Shown in pieces: positions 9,109 to 17,954 of a DNA stretch of 64,000 bases. The notes under the pieces were generated by a model that had not been told where the DNA came from, did no database searches, and saw only the letters and a program-made list of their open reading frames with translations. The DNA comes from Yanghanlia sp047501535 (GTDB lineage: Bacteria > Pseudomonadota > Gammaproteobacteria > Burkholderiales > Burkholderiaceae_B). Location of the stretch: the NCBI RefSeq assembly GCF_047501535.1, contig NZ_JAZDRJ010000003.1:62001-126000 (forward strand), read 5' to 3'. Position 1 is the stretch's first letter, and every line of letters starts with the position of its first letter. Both the position numbers and the translations under genes were made by a program.

Positions 9109-10380
9109 ATGTCTTATGAATTCTGGATAGGCGCGCGTTACGCCGGTCTGGCGCGATCGCGCCGCCGGGGCCGTTCGGGCGACCGTTTTGTTTCCTTTAT
9201 TGCCGCCAGCTCCATGGCCGGCATCGCGCTGGGGGTGGCTGCGCTCATCATCGTGTTATCGGTGATGAATGGCTTTCAAGTGCAAGTACGCGACCGCATG
9301 CTTTCCGTGCTGCCGCATATCGAGCTGTATGCGCCAGGGGTGCCGCACCAGCAGGTGCTGGAAGGCTGGCAGGATCTGGCCGCTCAGGTCGGTAACGACC
9401 CCGCGGTGCAGGGCGCCGCGCCCTTTGTGGCGGCGCAAGGCATGATTGCGCGTGGCCAGGCATTACAGGGTGTGCAGCTGCGCGGCATTGATCCGGCCCA
9501 GGAAGACGCCGTGTCTGAGCTTTCCCAACAGTTTATGGTGGGCAGTGCTGCCGACCTTCAACCCGGCAGCTTTGGCATCGCCCTGGGGTTGCAGCTGGCA
9601 CGGGCTTTACGTGTCAACTTGGGCGATACCATTATGGTGCTGGCGCCCCAGGGGTCGATATCACCTGCGGGCTTTACCCCCCGCATGCGCCAGTTCACGG
9701 TTTCTGGTGTGTTTTCCACCGGCCATTATGAATATGATTCGGCGCTGGCCTTCATGAATGTGGAGGACGCCGCCCGGGTATTCCGCGACAGCGGCACCAG
9801 TGGTGTGAGGCTGCGCATTGCCGACATGCAGGCCGCGCCGCAAGTGGCAAGCCGCCTTGAGGCCGCTTTGCCGCGCGGGTTTCTCGCACAGGACTGGACT
9901 CAGAACAACCGCACTTGGTTTGCTGCCGTGCAGACTGAAAAACGCATGATGTTCATTATCTTGACGCTGATTGTCGCGGTGGCGGCCTTCAACCTGCTGT
10001 CCTCTCTGGTGATGGCAGTCAAAGACAAGCGTTCCGATATTGCCATTTTGCGCAGCATTGGCGCTACGCCACGCGAAATCGCGCGAATTTTCCTGGTTCA
10101 GGGGAGTTTGATCGGCGTGGTGGGCACCGCACTGGGCCTGGGCTTGGGCATGTTAGTGGCCTTTAATGTGGACGTTATCGTGCCGTTTATCGAGAATTTG
10201 CTTGGCATTGAATTTTTGCCTCAGCAGATTTATTTCATCAGCGAACTGCCTTCCGAACCGCAGGCACAGGACATCATCGTGGTTGGCGTGACGTCTCTGG
10301 TGCTGTCGCTGTTGGCTACTCTTTATCCGAGCTGGCGGGCATCGAGCCTGCAGCCTGCACAGGTATTGCGTCATGATTGA
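9109..10380 (+). CDS. lolC: lipoprotein-releasing ABC transporter permease LolC/LolE
   Basis: 423 residues. Inner-membrane subunit that extracts outer-membrane lipoproteins for transfer to LolA. The N-terminal SYEFWIGARY motif, first helix at about residues 28-52, a large periplasmic domain (about 55-275) and a C-terminal FtsX-type three-helix unit with DIAILRSIGATPREI are all as in the LolC/E family. A single permease gene with lolD is the usual arrangement in betaproteobacteria. It overlaps lolD by 8 bases. Confidence 0.9.
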   Translation: MSYEFWIGARYAGLARSRRRGRSGDRFVSFIAASSMAGIALGVAALIIVLSVMNGFQVQVRDRMLSVLPHIELYAPGVPHQQVLEGWQDLAAQVGNDPAVQGAAPFVAAQGMIARGQALQGVQLRGIDPAQEDAVSELSQQFMVGSAADLQPGSFGIALGLQLARALRVNLGDTIMVLAPQGSISPAGFTPRMRQFTVSGVFSTGHYEYDSALAFMNVEDAARVFRDSGTSGVRLRIADMQAAPQVASRLEAALPRGFLAQDWTQNNRTWFAAVQTEKRMMFIILTLIVAVAAFNLLSSLVMAVKDKRSDIAILRSIGATPREIARIFLVQGSLIGVVGTALGLGLGMLVAFNVDVIVPFIENLLGIEFLPQQIYFISELPSEPQAQDIIVVGVTSLVLSLLATLYPSWRASSLQPAQVLRHD

Positions 10381-11068
10381 AGTTTCCACCACTCCCCCCG
10401 TGCTGCGAGCCGAAAATCTCGTTAAAAGCTATACCGAAGGTGGGGCCACCGTAGAAGTATTGCGCGACGTCAGCCTGCATATTGGCGCAGGTGAAATGGT
10501 GGCCATCGTCGGGGCGTCAGGTTCGGGGAAGAGCACCTTGCTGCATTTGCTGGGCTTGCTCGACACCCCTACCTCTGGCCATGTTGAAGTCGATGGCAAG
10601 CGGGTGGACGGCCTGAATGAAAGCGCCCGCAGCCGCTTGCGTAACCAACGTCTGGGTTTTGTCTACCAGTTTCACCATCTATTGCCGGAATTTTCCGCCG
10701 TGGATAACGTCGCCATGCCTTTGATTGTGCGGCGGGACAAACGCAATGCAGCACGTGAACAAGCGCGTGAGGTTCTAGCGCAAGTGGGCCTGGAGCACCG
10801 CATGGACCATTACCCCGGGCAATTGTCTGGGGGGGAGCGCCAGCGTGTGGCTCTGGCGCGGGCGCTGGTGACGCGCCCCGGCTGTGTGCTGGCCGACGAG
10901 CCCACTGGCAATCTGGATCGTTACACGGCGGAAAGCATGTTTGAACTGCTGCTACGCGTGAACCAGGAGTTTGGCACAGCCCTTGCCATCGTGACGCATG
11001 ACCCGGCACTGGCAGCGCTGGCTCACCGACAACTGCTCATAGAAAAGGGGCAGCTTGCCGATTCCTGA
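10373..11068 (+). CDS. lolD: lipoprotein-releasing system ATP-binding protein LolD
   Basis: 231 residues. Walker A GASGSGKST, signature LSGGERQRVALARAL, Walker B CVLADEPTGNLD and H-loop VTHDP are intact. The Q-loop region YQFHHLLPEFSAVDNV is the LolD/MacB-type signature. It energises LolC/E; the 8-base overlap with the permease gene supports one transcript. Confidence 0.93.
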   Translation: MIEVSTTPPVLRAENLVKSYTEGGATVEVLRDVSLHIGAGEMVAIVGASGSGKSTLLHLLGLLDTPTSGHVEVDGKRVDGLNESARSRLRNQRLGFVYQFHHLLPEFSAVDNVAMPLIVRRDKRNAAREQAREVLAQVGLEHRMDHYPGQLSGGERQRVALARALVTRPGCVLADEPTGNLDRYTAESMFELLLRVNQEFGTALAIVTHDPALAALAHRQLLIEKGQLADS

Positions 11069-11111
11069 TGCGTGTCCGATGGAGCAGCCTTTGGCCCGGT
11101 AAGGAGGAAGA

Positions 11112-11918
11112 ATGCTGATTGACACTCATTGCCACCTTGATGCCGTGGAGTTTTCCGAAGACCGCGACCTCGTTATCAAGCGGGCCGGGCAGCAAGGGGT
11201 TGGCGCCATTGTCATACCGGCTGTGGAGCGGGCTAACTTCTCTGCCGTGCAAACACTCGCGCGGCGGTTTGCCAGCGGGTATTACGCCTTGGGCATCCAT
11301 CCCATAGCAGTGCCTGACGCCCAAGAGGACGACTTAGAATTCCTTGAACAGTGTCTGGAAGCGTCTTTGGACGACCCGCGTTTCGTAGGCATTGGGGAAA
11401 TCGGCCTGGACTTTTTTCTGCCTAACCTCAAAGCGCCCGCCATGAGGGAAAAGCAGGAACGCTATTTCGATGCGCAACTGAAGCTGGCCCAGCGTTTTCA
11501 GCTGCCTGTCATCGTACATGTGCGGCGTTCACAAGACGATATTCTGAAATACCTGCGCCGCCATGAAGGGGTGACCGGCATCGCTCATGCCTTCAACGGC
11601 AGCTTCCAGCAGGCTGAACAATTCATCAGCCAGGGGTTTGCTCTGGGGTTTGGCGGGGCCATGACATTTGAGCGCGCTTTACAGATTCGCCGCCTGGCCG
11701 GCCGCCTGCCGATCGAAGCCTTGGTGCTGGAAACGGATGCGCCAGACATTCCGCCCGCCTGGCTGGGCAAGCCGGGTGGGGAACCGCCGCGCAACGAACC
11801 TGCTCAGGTGGCGCGCATCGGGCGCGAACTGGCAACGTTGCGCGGTCTGAGTTACGAAGAGGTGGTGGCAGCCACTGGCCGCAATGCGCAACGCGTGCTG
11901 CCACGGTTAGCGGGTTAG
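11112..11918 (+). CDS. TatD family metal-dependent hydrolase
   Basis: 268 residues, a TIM-barrel metallohydrolase of the TatD/YcfH group with likely DNase activity. Metal ligands are visible: IDTHCHLD near the N-terminus, GEIGLDFF near residue 95, VIVHVRRS near 135 and LETDAPDIPP near 210. An AGGAGG-like ribosome site lies just before the ATG. It follows lolD by 43 bases and may be in the same operon. Confidence 0.88.
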   Translation: MLIDTHCHLDAVEFSEDRDLVIKRAGQQGVGAIVIPAVERANFSAVQTLARRFASGYYALGIHPIAVPDAQEDDLEFLEQCLEASLDDPRFVGIGEIGLDFFLPNLKAPAMREKQERYFDAQLKLAQRFQLPVIVHVRRSQDDILKYLRRHEGVTGIAHAFNGSFQQAEQFISQGFALGFGGAMTFERALQIRRLAGRLPIEALVLETDAPDIPPAWLGKPGGEPPRNEPAQVARIGRELATLRGLSYEEVVAATGRNAQRVLPRLAG

Positions 11919-12003
11919 GTCGGGCGGCAAGATGGCAGCGTGTTGCAAGCGCCTCAATCGGGCCGGGCGCCCTTGCAAACAGGGCATATTGCTGGCTGAG
12001 CCT

Positions 12004-12621
12004 TTAGCCGCGCAGTGCATCCAAACTTAGCGGTTTTGCGCCACACGCCTCAACCAGTTGAGCATCGTGGCTGGCAAACAAAACCACCCGGTCTTGCGCC
12101 CAAACTCTGAATTGTTCGGCCAATATGGCGCGGGCGGGGGTGTCCAGCCCGTTGCTGGGGCCGTCCGCAAGAATGACGGCGGGGCGGCCCAAAGCACAGG
12201 CCGCGAGGAATACCTTGCGGCGTGTGCCGGTGGACATTTGCTCAAAGCGCTTGTCCAGGTGTTCTGCCAACCCCAGCTTGTCGGCCAGACCCAGTGCGGT
12301 CTCGTCGAGCTGCGTGTTTTTTTCCCGCGCGGCCTGTTGCAGCCATTCGCGCCCGGTCTGTTGGGGAAACGCCAAACAATTGTCTGGCACATAAGCCAGC
12401 GCCGCCTTGGCCACTTGCGGGGCGCACGCCATTGAATGGCCGTTTACCCAGACGTCTCCGGAGTCGGCCGCCATCACCCCTGCCAAAATGTTCAGTAGGG
12501 TGGACTTACCGGTATTGTCTTCATCGCTCAGCACCACACAGCCGGGTGAAAACGTGTAGTTCAGCCCCTGAAACACCAGGTGGTCGCCGTACCGCTTGCT
12601 AAGGTTTTCTATGCGTAACAT
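12004..12621 (-). CDS. ABC-type ATPase domain protein with degenerate Walker motifs
   Basis: 205 residues, a stand-alone nucleotide-binding domain of about CcmA size. The Walker A region reads LSDEDNTGKSTLL, keeping GKST but not the usual first glycine. The Walker B region reads VILADGPSNGLD, so the catalytic glutamate after the aspartate is a glycine. The signature is MSTGTRRK, as in export-type CcmA-like proteins, and the H-loop SHD is kept. No permease gene is adjacent. Either it hydrolyses ATP poorly, works with another subunit, or is decaying. It is divergent from comEC. Confidence 0.7.
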   Translation of the reverse strand: MLRIENLSKRYGDHLVFQGLNYTFSPGCVVLSDEDNTGKSTLLNILAGVMAADSGDVWVNGHSMACAPQVAKAALAYVPDNCLAFPQQTGREWLQQAAREKNTQLDETALGLADKLGLAEHLDKRFEQMSTGTRRKVFLAACALGRPAVILADGPSNGLDTPARAILAEQFRVWAQDRVVLFASHDAQLVEACGAKPLSLDALRG

Positions 12622-12965
12622 GGGGCGCAGTGTACGTGATCCTTTTCAAGGCGACGATTCTGGTTTTCCTGTGTTTTTACCCTGACTCCGACTCTAGCTC
12701 TTCAGGGCAATCTGCCCAACCCGTTCAGTAAATAGGAGTGCGCTGTGGGGGCCGACCCCATAGGCGCGGGTTTCAGTGAGTGGATCTCTTTCATTCTTGG
12801 CTGTGTGCGTAATGATCGAATTGGCGGGCAGCACCTCTCGTTAGCTCGAAAATGAGGCAGAGATGGTGCGGGTCAGTTGCGTAAATCCCGAGCTGGACAA
12901 TGCCATTCTCTAGGAGTAGCTTGAGCCTTTATTTCTGATTACGCTGGGGCTTTTGGAGCTTCAGC
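12622..12965. other. 344-bp divergent intergenic region
   Basis: Lies between the start of the degenerate ABC ATPase gene (minus) and comEC (plus), so it should hold both promoters. I see no convincing ORF, terminator or strong palindrome; base composition is slightly lower in GC than the flanking genes. Confidence 0.5.
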
Positions 12966-15470
12966 GTGGCAATCACTCGACTCTGTTTATTGGCGTTTGC
13001 GGGTGGCGTGGGGGCGGTGCATCTCCTTCCCGAACCGCCGCCAGTTGCACTGTGGGTGTGTGGTTCCGCTCTGCTGATTGTGGTGGCCGCGTGGTGGGGC
13101 TGGTATGCGCGGCGCGGCGTAATCGTTTCGCGGTTGTTGCTTGCCGGGTCGCTGTTATGGTTTTTGGCAGCCGGGGCGGTGGGGTTGGCCTATGGAACGG
13201 CCCGGGTGGAGGCTCGCCTGGCCGATGTGCTGGACTCCTCCAACGAAGACAAGGTTACGCGGGTGGTGCTGCGGGTGGCCGAGCTGCCGCGGCTGGAGCC
13301 GGAAAGCCGGATATTCGTGGCAGACGTGCTGTCGTCCATTCCGCAGGGCGTGCCCGGTCGCATTCAGGTGAGATGGAATTCCGGGGATTTTGCCGGGCCT
13401 TATGGGAGACGGCCAGGGCGGGGCGGCAATACGGAGTTCCCGGAAATCCTCCCAGGGCAGGTTTGGCGGATGGCGCTGATTCTGCGTAAACCGCATGGCT
13501 CGCGTAACCCCCACGGTTTTGATTATGAAGGCCATGTGTTTGCTCAGGGCATCCGCGCAACGGGTACCGTGCGTGGCACGCCGGTGCAAATTGGGGATGA
13601 GCCGTGGGCCAGCGTGTCAGTCGTGGCGCAACGTGCCCGGCATTATGTGCGCGATGCCATGCTGCCTTATATCGCTGAGCAACGATGGGGCGCGGTGCTA
13701 CTGGCCTTGGCGATTGGGGACCAAGCGAGTGTGGACGCTGCCGATTGGCTCACCTTCAACCGCAGCGGCTTGACCCACTTGGTTTCAATCAGTGGTTCCC
13801 ACGTCACCATGATTGCTGTGCTGGCCGGCATCGCCGTGAACTTTACATGGCGACGTTTGCGTTGGCGGGGCCGCGGCTTGTCGGAGCGGCTGCCCGCGCA
13901 ACTGGCCTCAGCCTGGGTGGCGTTGCTGGTGGCCTGGCTTTATTGCTTGCTGGCAGGCTGGGGCGTGCCAGCACGCCGCACCTTTGTCATGCTGCTGGTG
14001 ATGGGGGTGTCGCTGGCTTTGCGCCTTCCTTTGAGCCCCAGCCATGTGCTGGCGGCGGCCGCTTTTGTGGTGGTGGGGTTGGACCCTTGGGCACCGCTGT
14101 CTGCAGGATTCTGGTTGTCGTTTCTGGCAGTGTATGTGCTGATGGCCGCCACAGGCTGGTGGGGCCGGGGCGCGTTCACGCCGCAAGGCAGGCTGCCAAG
14201 GGTGGTGCGCAAGCTGCATGCGGCAGCGAGGTTGCAGATCTGCGTGACACTGGCGCTTCTGCCGCCGCTGGCTTTGCTGTTTAGCGAGATATCCATTGTG
14301 TCTCCATTGGCGAATGCTTACGCCATTCCGATTATCGGCATGCTGGTTACGCCGTTGGCGCTGCTGCTGGCGGGCATGGCGCTGGTGCCCGGCTTGGAGG
14401 TTGCGGTGGGCGCTGTAGCATGGCTGGCCCATGCGTTGTTGCAACTGTGTATGTGGCCGACTGAATGGCTGGCCGGGCTGCCGGGTGCCAGCCTGCCGGT
14501 GGCGGCGGCCCCCTGGTGGGCCACGGCGTTTGCCATGCTGGGTGTAGGTATCGCCCTGCTGCCACGCGGCTTCCCGTTCCGGTATTTGGGTTGGGCTTTT
14601 ATGCTGCCCGTTCTTGTTTGGCTGCCGTCCCGGCTGGAGCCGGGGGATTGGGATCTTTACGCCCTGGACATCGGGCAGGGTAGCGCTGTGGTGCTGCGTA
14701 CGGCTAGCCAAACGCTGGTATATGACACCGGGGTGCGGTACTCGCCGGATGCCGACGCCGCGCAACGGAATCTCGTGCCGTTTTTGCGGGCCAAAGGTAT
14801 CAAGAAAGTGGATGTTCTCGTTGTGTCACATGCCGACCTGGACCACGTTGGCGGTGTACGCAGCGTACTTGAAAGCCTGCCTGTGGAGCAGTCCTATACG
14901 CCATTTGACTTGGCCGCCTGGCTGACTCATGAAGGTGGTTTGCTGGGTGGGCGCGAGCTTCCGCCAATGCCCAAGGCGGCCAGCCCCTGCTTTCATGGGC
15001 TGTCATGGCGGGTGGATGGCGTTGGCTTTGCGTTTCTCTGGCCACCGGGAGAGGGCAGCATAGACTTGGGCGCCGATACGCGTGAACGCAATCGCAATGC
15101 CTGCGTGTTGCGTGTTCAGGGCGCACATCATTCCATCTTGTTGCCGGGAGACATCGGCGCCGACGAAGAAAAAGCGCTGGTGCAGCGCGGCCTCGATGCT
15201 GCGGACATTGTGCTGGCCGCCCACCACGGCTCGCGCTATTCCTCGGCCCAGCCTTTTGTAGCGGCGACCCGGGCGCAGCACACGATTGCTCAGGCGGGAA
15301 GATGGAACCGCTATGGCCACCCGGCTAGTGCGGTGAGGCGGCGCTGGCAGGCGCACGGTTCAGCGTTCTGGGACACCGGCCTTGATGGCGCGATTATTGC
15401 TCGCTCAACCAAGGGTGGGTTGAAGGTCGAAGCCGAAAGAGATCGCCGCTCGCGCTATTGGTCAGAGTGA
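12966..15470 (+). CDS. comEC: DNA internalisation competence protein ComEC/Rec2
   Basis: 834 residues, GTG start. Inner-membrane channel for uptake of single-stranded transforming DNA. N-terminal helices and DUF4131-like region (1-200), the Competence domain with GDQASVDAADW and HLVSISGSHVTMIA (about 235-285), many helices to about 550, then a metallo-beta-lactamase-like domain from about 570 with VVSHADLDHVGG and LAAHHGSRYSS. All three parts are present and the length is typical, so it looks intact. Confidence 0.93.
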   Translation: MAITRLCLLAFAGGVGAVHLLPEPPPVALWVCGSALLIVVAAWWGWYARRGVIVSRLLLAGSLLWFLAAGAVGLAYGTARVEARLADVLDSSNEDKVTRVVLRVAELPRLEPESRIFVADVLSSIPQGVPGRIQVRWNSGDFAGPYGRRPGRGGNTEFPEILPGQVWRMALILRKPHGSRNPHGFDYEGHVFAQGIRATGTVRGTPVQIGDEPWASVSVVAQRARHYVRDAMLPYIAEQRWGAVLLALAIGDQASVDAADWLTFNRSGLTHLVSISGSHVTMIAVLAGIAVNFTWRRLRWRGRGLSERLPAQLASAWVALLVAWLYCLLAGWGVPARRTFVMLLVMGVSLALRLPLSPSHVLAAAAFVVVGLDPWAPLSAGFWLSFLAVYVLMAATGWWGRGAFTPQGRLPRVVRKLHAAARLQICVTLALLPPLALLFSEISIVSPLANAYAIPIIGMLVTPLALLLAGMALVPGLEVAVGAVAWLAHALLQLCMWPTEWLAGLPGASLPVAAAPWWATAFAMLGVGIALLPRGFPFRYLGWAFMLPVLVWLPSRLEPGDWDLYALDIGQGSAVVLRTASQTLVYDTGVRYSPDADAAQRNLVPFLRAKGIKKVDVLVVSHADLDHVGGVRSVLESLPVEQSYTPFDLAAWLTHEGGLLGGRELPPMPKAASPCFHGLSWRVDGVGFAFLWPPGEGSIDLGADTRERNRNACVLRVQGAHHSILLPGDIGADEEKALVQRGLDAADIVLAAHHGSRYSSAQPFVAATRAQHTIAQAGRWNRYGHPASAVRRRWQAHGSAFWDTGLDGAIIARSTKGGLKVEAERDRRSRYWSE

Positions 15471-15552
15471 AATCATGGTTTGCCCGTCTTGCACAGAACA
15501 AGCAGATGCGCGATGATGAAACCAACCTTCACAAGAGGCCATACAAAAACAA

Positions 15553-15577
15553 GGGCGCCAGCATCAGGCAGGCGCCC
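15553..15577 (-). terminator. hairpin that looks like a minus-strand terminator
   Basis: A perfect 7-bp stem (15553-15559 with 15571-15577). Read on the minus strand it is followed by TTGTTTTT. No minus-strand gene ends here; it lies in the leader between comEC and bkdA1, so it may serve another role. Confidence 0.35.
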
Positions 15578-15614
15578 GGCTACACGAAAACTCCACAAGA
15601 TTTTCCGAGGCATT

Positions 15615-16850
15615 ATGAGACAAACCCCGCCATTGCGGCTGCACGTGCCGGAACCTTCCGGGCGTCCCGGCCACGCTACTGACTTTTCCTACCTGCCCTT
15701 GAGTGCGGCTGGCGAAGTGCGCAAGCCTGCACTCGATATCGGCCACCGCGAAAATACCGATCTTGCTTTTTCTCTGATCCGCGTGCTGGATGATGACGGC
15801 CAGGCGGTCGGCCCCTGGGCTGAACCTGCCATCGACCCCGAACTCCTGCGCAAGGGCCTGCAGGTCATGATCAAGACCCGCCTGTTCGACGCACGCATGA
15901 TGATTGCGCAACGCCAGCGCAAAATCTCCTTCTACATGCAAAGTCTGGGCGAAGAAGCCATTGGCACAGGCCAAGCACTGGCGCTGGAAGCCGGCGACAT
16001 GTGTTTTCCGTCTTATCGGCAGCAAAACCTCCTTATCGCCCGCGATGTTCCGCTTTCTGCGCTGATGTGTCAGCTCTACTCCAATACCTGCGACCCGCTC
16101 AAGGGTCGTCAGTTGCCGGTGATGTATTCCATGCGGGAACAAGGCTTTTTCTCCATCTCCGGCAACTTGGCCACGCAGTTCGTGCAGGCGGTGGGCTGGG
16201 CCATGGCCTCGGCCATTAAGGGCGATACACGCATTGCCTCGGCCTGGATCGGCGACGGCGCCACGGCGGCGGCTGACTTCCAAACCGGGCTCACCTTTGC
16301 CCACGTTTATCAGGCGCCGGTGGTGCTGAATGTCATCAATAACCAGTGGGCGATTTCCACCTTCCAGGCCATTGCCGGGGGTGAGCGCACCACCTTTGCC
16401 GCCCGTGGCCTGGGCAGCGGCATTGTGTCCTTGCGGGCCGATGGCAACGATTTCCTGGCCGTGGTGGCTGTGTCGCGCTGGGCGATTGAGCGCGCCCGCA
16501 ATAATTTGGGGCCGACGCTAATCGAATGGGTCAGCTACCGTGCCGGCCCGCATTCCACCTCCGACGATCCATCCAAATACCGCCCCGCCGACGACTGGGC
16601 GCGTTTCCCTCTGGGCGACCCTATTGAGCGCCTGAAACAGCATCTGATTCGCATCGGCCACTGGTCGGAAGAAGAGCATTACGCCACGCAAAAGCAATAC
16701 GAGGCAGAAGTCATCGCTGCGCAGAAAGAAGCGGAAAGCCATGGCTCGCTGCTTACCGGCCAGACAGCCAGTGTGGAAACCATGTTCGAAGATGTGTACG
16801 CGGATGTCCCCTGGCATCTGCGCCGTCAGCGTCAGCAATTGGGGGTGTAG
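15615..16850 (+). CDS. bkdA1: branched-chain 2-oxoacid dehydrogenase E1 alpha subunit
   Basis: 411 residues from ATG 15615, which has a CCGAGG ribosome site seven bases upstream. This is almost exactly the length of Pseudomonas BkdA1, and the N-terminus (PLRLHVPEPSGRPG) has the same form. Thiamin diphosphate enzyme that decarboxylates the 2-oxoacids of Val, Leu and Ile. The ThDP motif begins GDGATAAADFQ (about residue 215) and ends VVLNVINNQWAIS; the phosphorylation-loop-like segment RAGPHSTSDDPSKYR is kept. First gene of bkdA1-bkdA2-bkdB, two bases from the next. Confidence 0.95.
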   Translation: MRQTPPLRLHVPEPSGRPGHATDFSYLPLSAAGEVRKPALDIGHRENTDLAFSLIRVLDDDGQAVGPWAEPAIDPELLRKGLQVMIKTRLFDARMMIAQRQRKISFYMQSLGEEAIGTGQALALEAGDMCFPSYRQQNLLIARDVPLSALMCQLYSNTCDPLKGRQLPVMYSMREQGFFSISGNLATQFVQAVGWAMASAIKGDTRIASAWIGDGATAAADFQTGLTFAHVYQAPVVLNVINNQWAISTFQAIAGGERTTFAARGLGSGIVSLRADGNDFLAVVAVSRWAIERARNNLGPTLIEWVSYRAGPHSTSDDPSKYRPADDWARFPLGDPIERLKQHLIRIGHWSEEEHYATQKQYEAEVIAAQKEAESHGSLLTGQTASVETMFEDVYADVPWHLRRQRQQLGV

Positions 16851-16852
16851 CG

Positions 16853-17953
16853 ATGACGAATCTACAACAAAACGCAGGAAAGACGGCCTCCATGACCATG
16901 ATTCAGGCGCTGCGCTCCGCAATGGACGTCATGCTGGAACGCGACGCCAACGTGGTGGTGTTTGGTCAGGACGTTGGTTACTTTGGCGGGGTGTTCCGCT
17001 GCACTGAAGGCCTGCAAGCCAAGCACGGCAAAGAACGCGTGTTTGATGCGCCGATCTCGGAAGGGGGCATCGTCGGGGCCGCAGTAGGTATGGCCGCCTA
17101 TGGGTTGCGCCCGGTGGTGGAAATCCAATTTGCCGATTACTTCTACCCGGCCACCGATCAAATTGTTTCCGAAGCCTCGCGCTTGCGTTACCGCAGCGCG
17201 GGAGACTTCACCGCACCGCTGACCATCCGTATGCCTTCGGGCGGCGGCATTTACGGGGGCCAAACCCATAGTCAAAGCCCGGAGGCCTTGTTCACCCATG
17301 TGGCCGGGCTGCGCACCGTGATTCCCTCCAACCCTTACGACGCCAAAGGGCTGCTGATTGCCGCCATCGAATGCGACGACCCGGTGATTTTTCTAGAGCC
17401 TAAACGCCTGTACAACGGCCCGTTCGACGGCCATCACGACAAACCCGTCGTGCCCTGGTCGCGCCATCCCATGGGTAATGTCCCGGTGGGTTACTACAGC
17501 ATTCCCTTGGGCTTGGCGAGCATTCACCGCCCGGGTAACCAGCTTACGATTCTCACCTACGGCACCATGGTTTATGTGGCCGAGGCGGCAACCCAAGAAG
17601 CCGGGCTCGACGCCGAAATTATCGATCTACGCACCTTGTGGCCGCTGGATATTGAAACGGTGGTGCGGTCGGTGCGCAAAACCGGCCATTGCCTGATTCT
17701 GCACGAAGCCACGCTGACCAGCGGCTTTGGCGCCGAACTGGCGGCGCTGGTGCAGGAACATTGCTTCTTCCACCTGGAAGCGCCCATTGAGCGCGTCACC
17801 GGGTGGGATACGCCTTACCCCCATGCCCATGAGTGGGCTTACTTCCCCAGCCCCAAACGCGTGGCCAACGCCATGCGAAGGCTGATCACCGGCGAGCCTG
17901 CGCTGCCGCCGCTGATTCCGGAAAACGAGTCCACAATTCAAGGAGATCACTGA
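16853..17953 (+). CDS. bkdA2: branched-chain 2-oxoacid dehydrogenase E1 beta subunit
   Basis: 366 residues. Pairs with BkdA1 to form the heterotetrameric E1. The transketolase pyrimidine domain starts at MTMIQALRSAMDVML (about residue 14) and carries VFDAPISEGGIVGAAVGMA; the C-terminal domain holds RVTGWDTPYPHAHEWAYFP, typical of the family. It starts two bases after bkdA1 stops and ends one base before bkdB starts, so translation is probably coupled. Confidence 0.95.
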   Translation: MTNLQQNAGKTASMTMIQALRSAMDVMLERDANVVVFGQDVGYFGGVFRCTEGLQAKHGKERVFDAPISEGGIVGAAVGMAAYGLRPVVEIQFADYFYPATDQIVSEASRLRYRSAGDFTAPLTIRMPSGGGIYGGQTHSQSPEALFTHVAGLRTVIPSNPYDAKGLLIAAIECDDPVIFLEPKRLYNGPFDGHHDKPVVPWSRHPMGNVPVGYYSIPLGLASIHRPGNQLTILTYGTMVYVAEAATQEAGLDAEIIDLRTLWPLDIETVVRSVRKTGHCLILHEATLTSGFGAELAALVQEHCFFHLEAPIERVTGWDTPYPHAHEWAYFPSPKRVANAMRRLITGEPALPPLIPENESTIQGDH

Positions 17954-17954
17954 C

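Noticed and set aside
13908..14765. 285-residue minus-strand frame in comEC
   Set aside because: Gln/Arg/His-rich composition typical of antisense to a hydrophobic gene.
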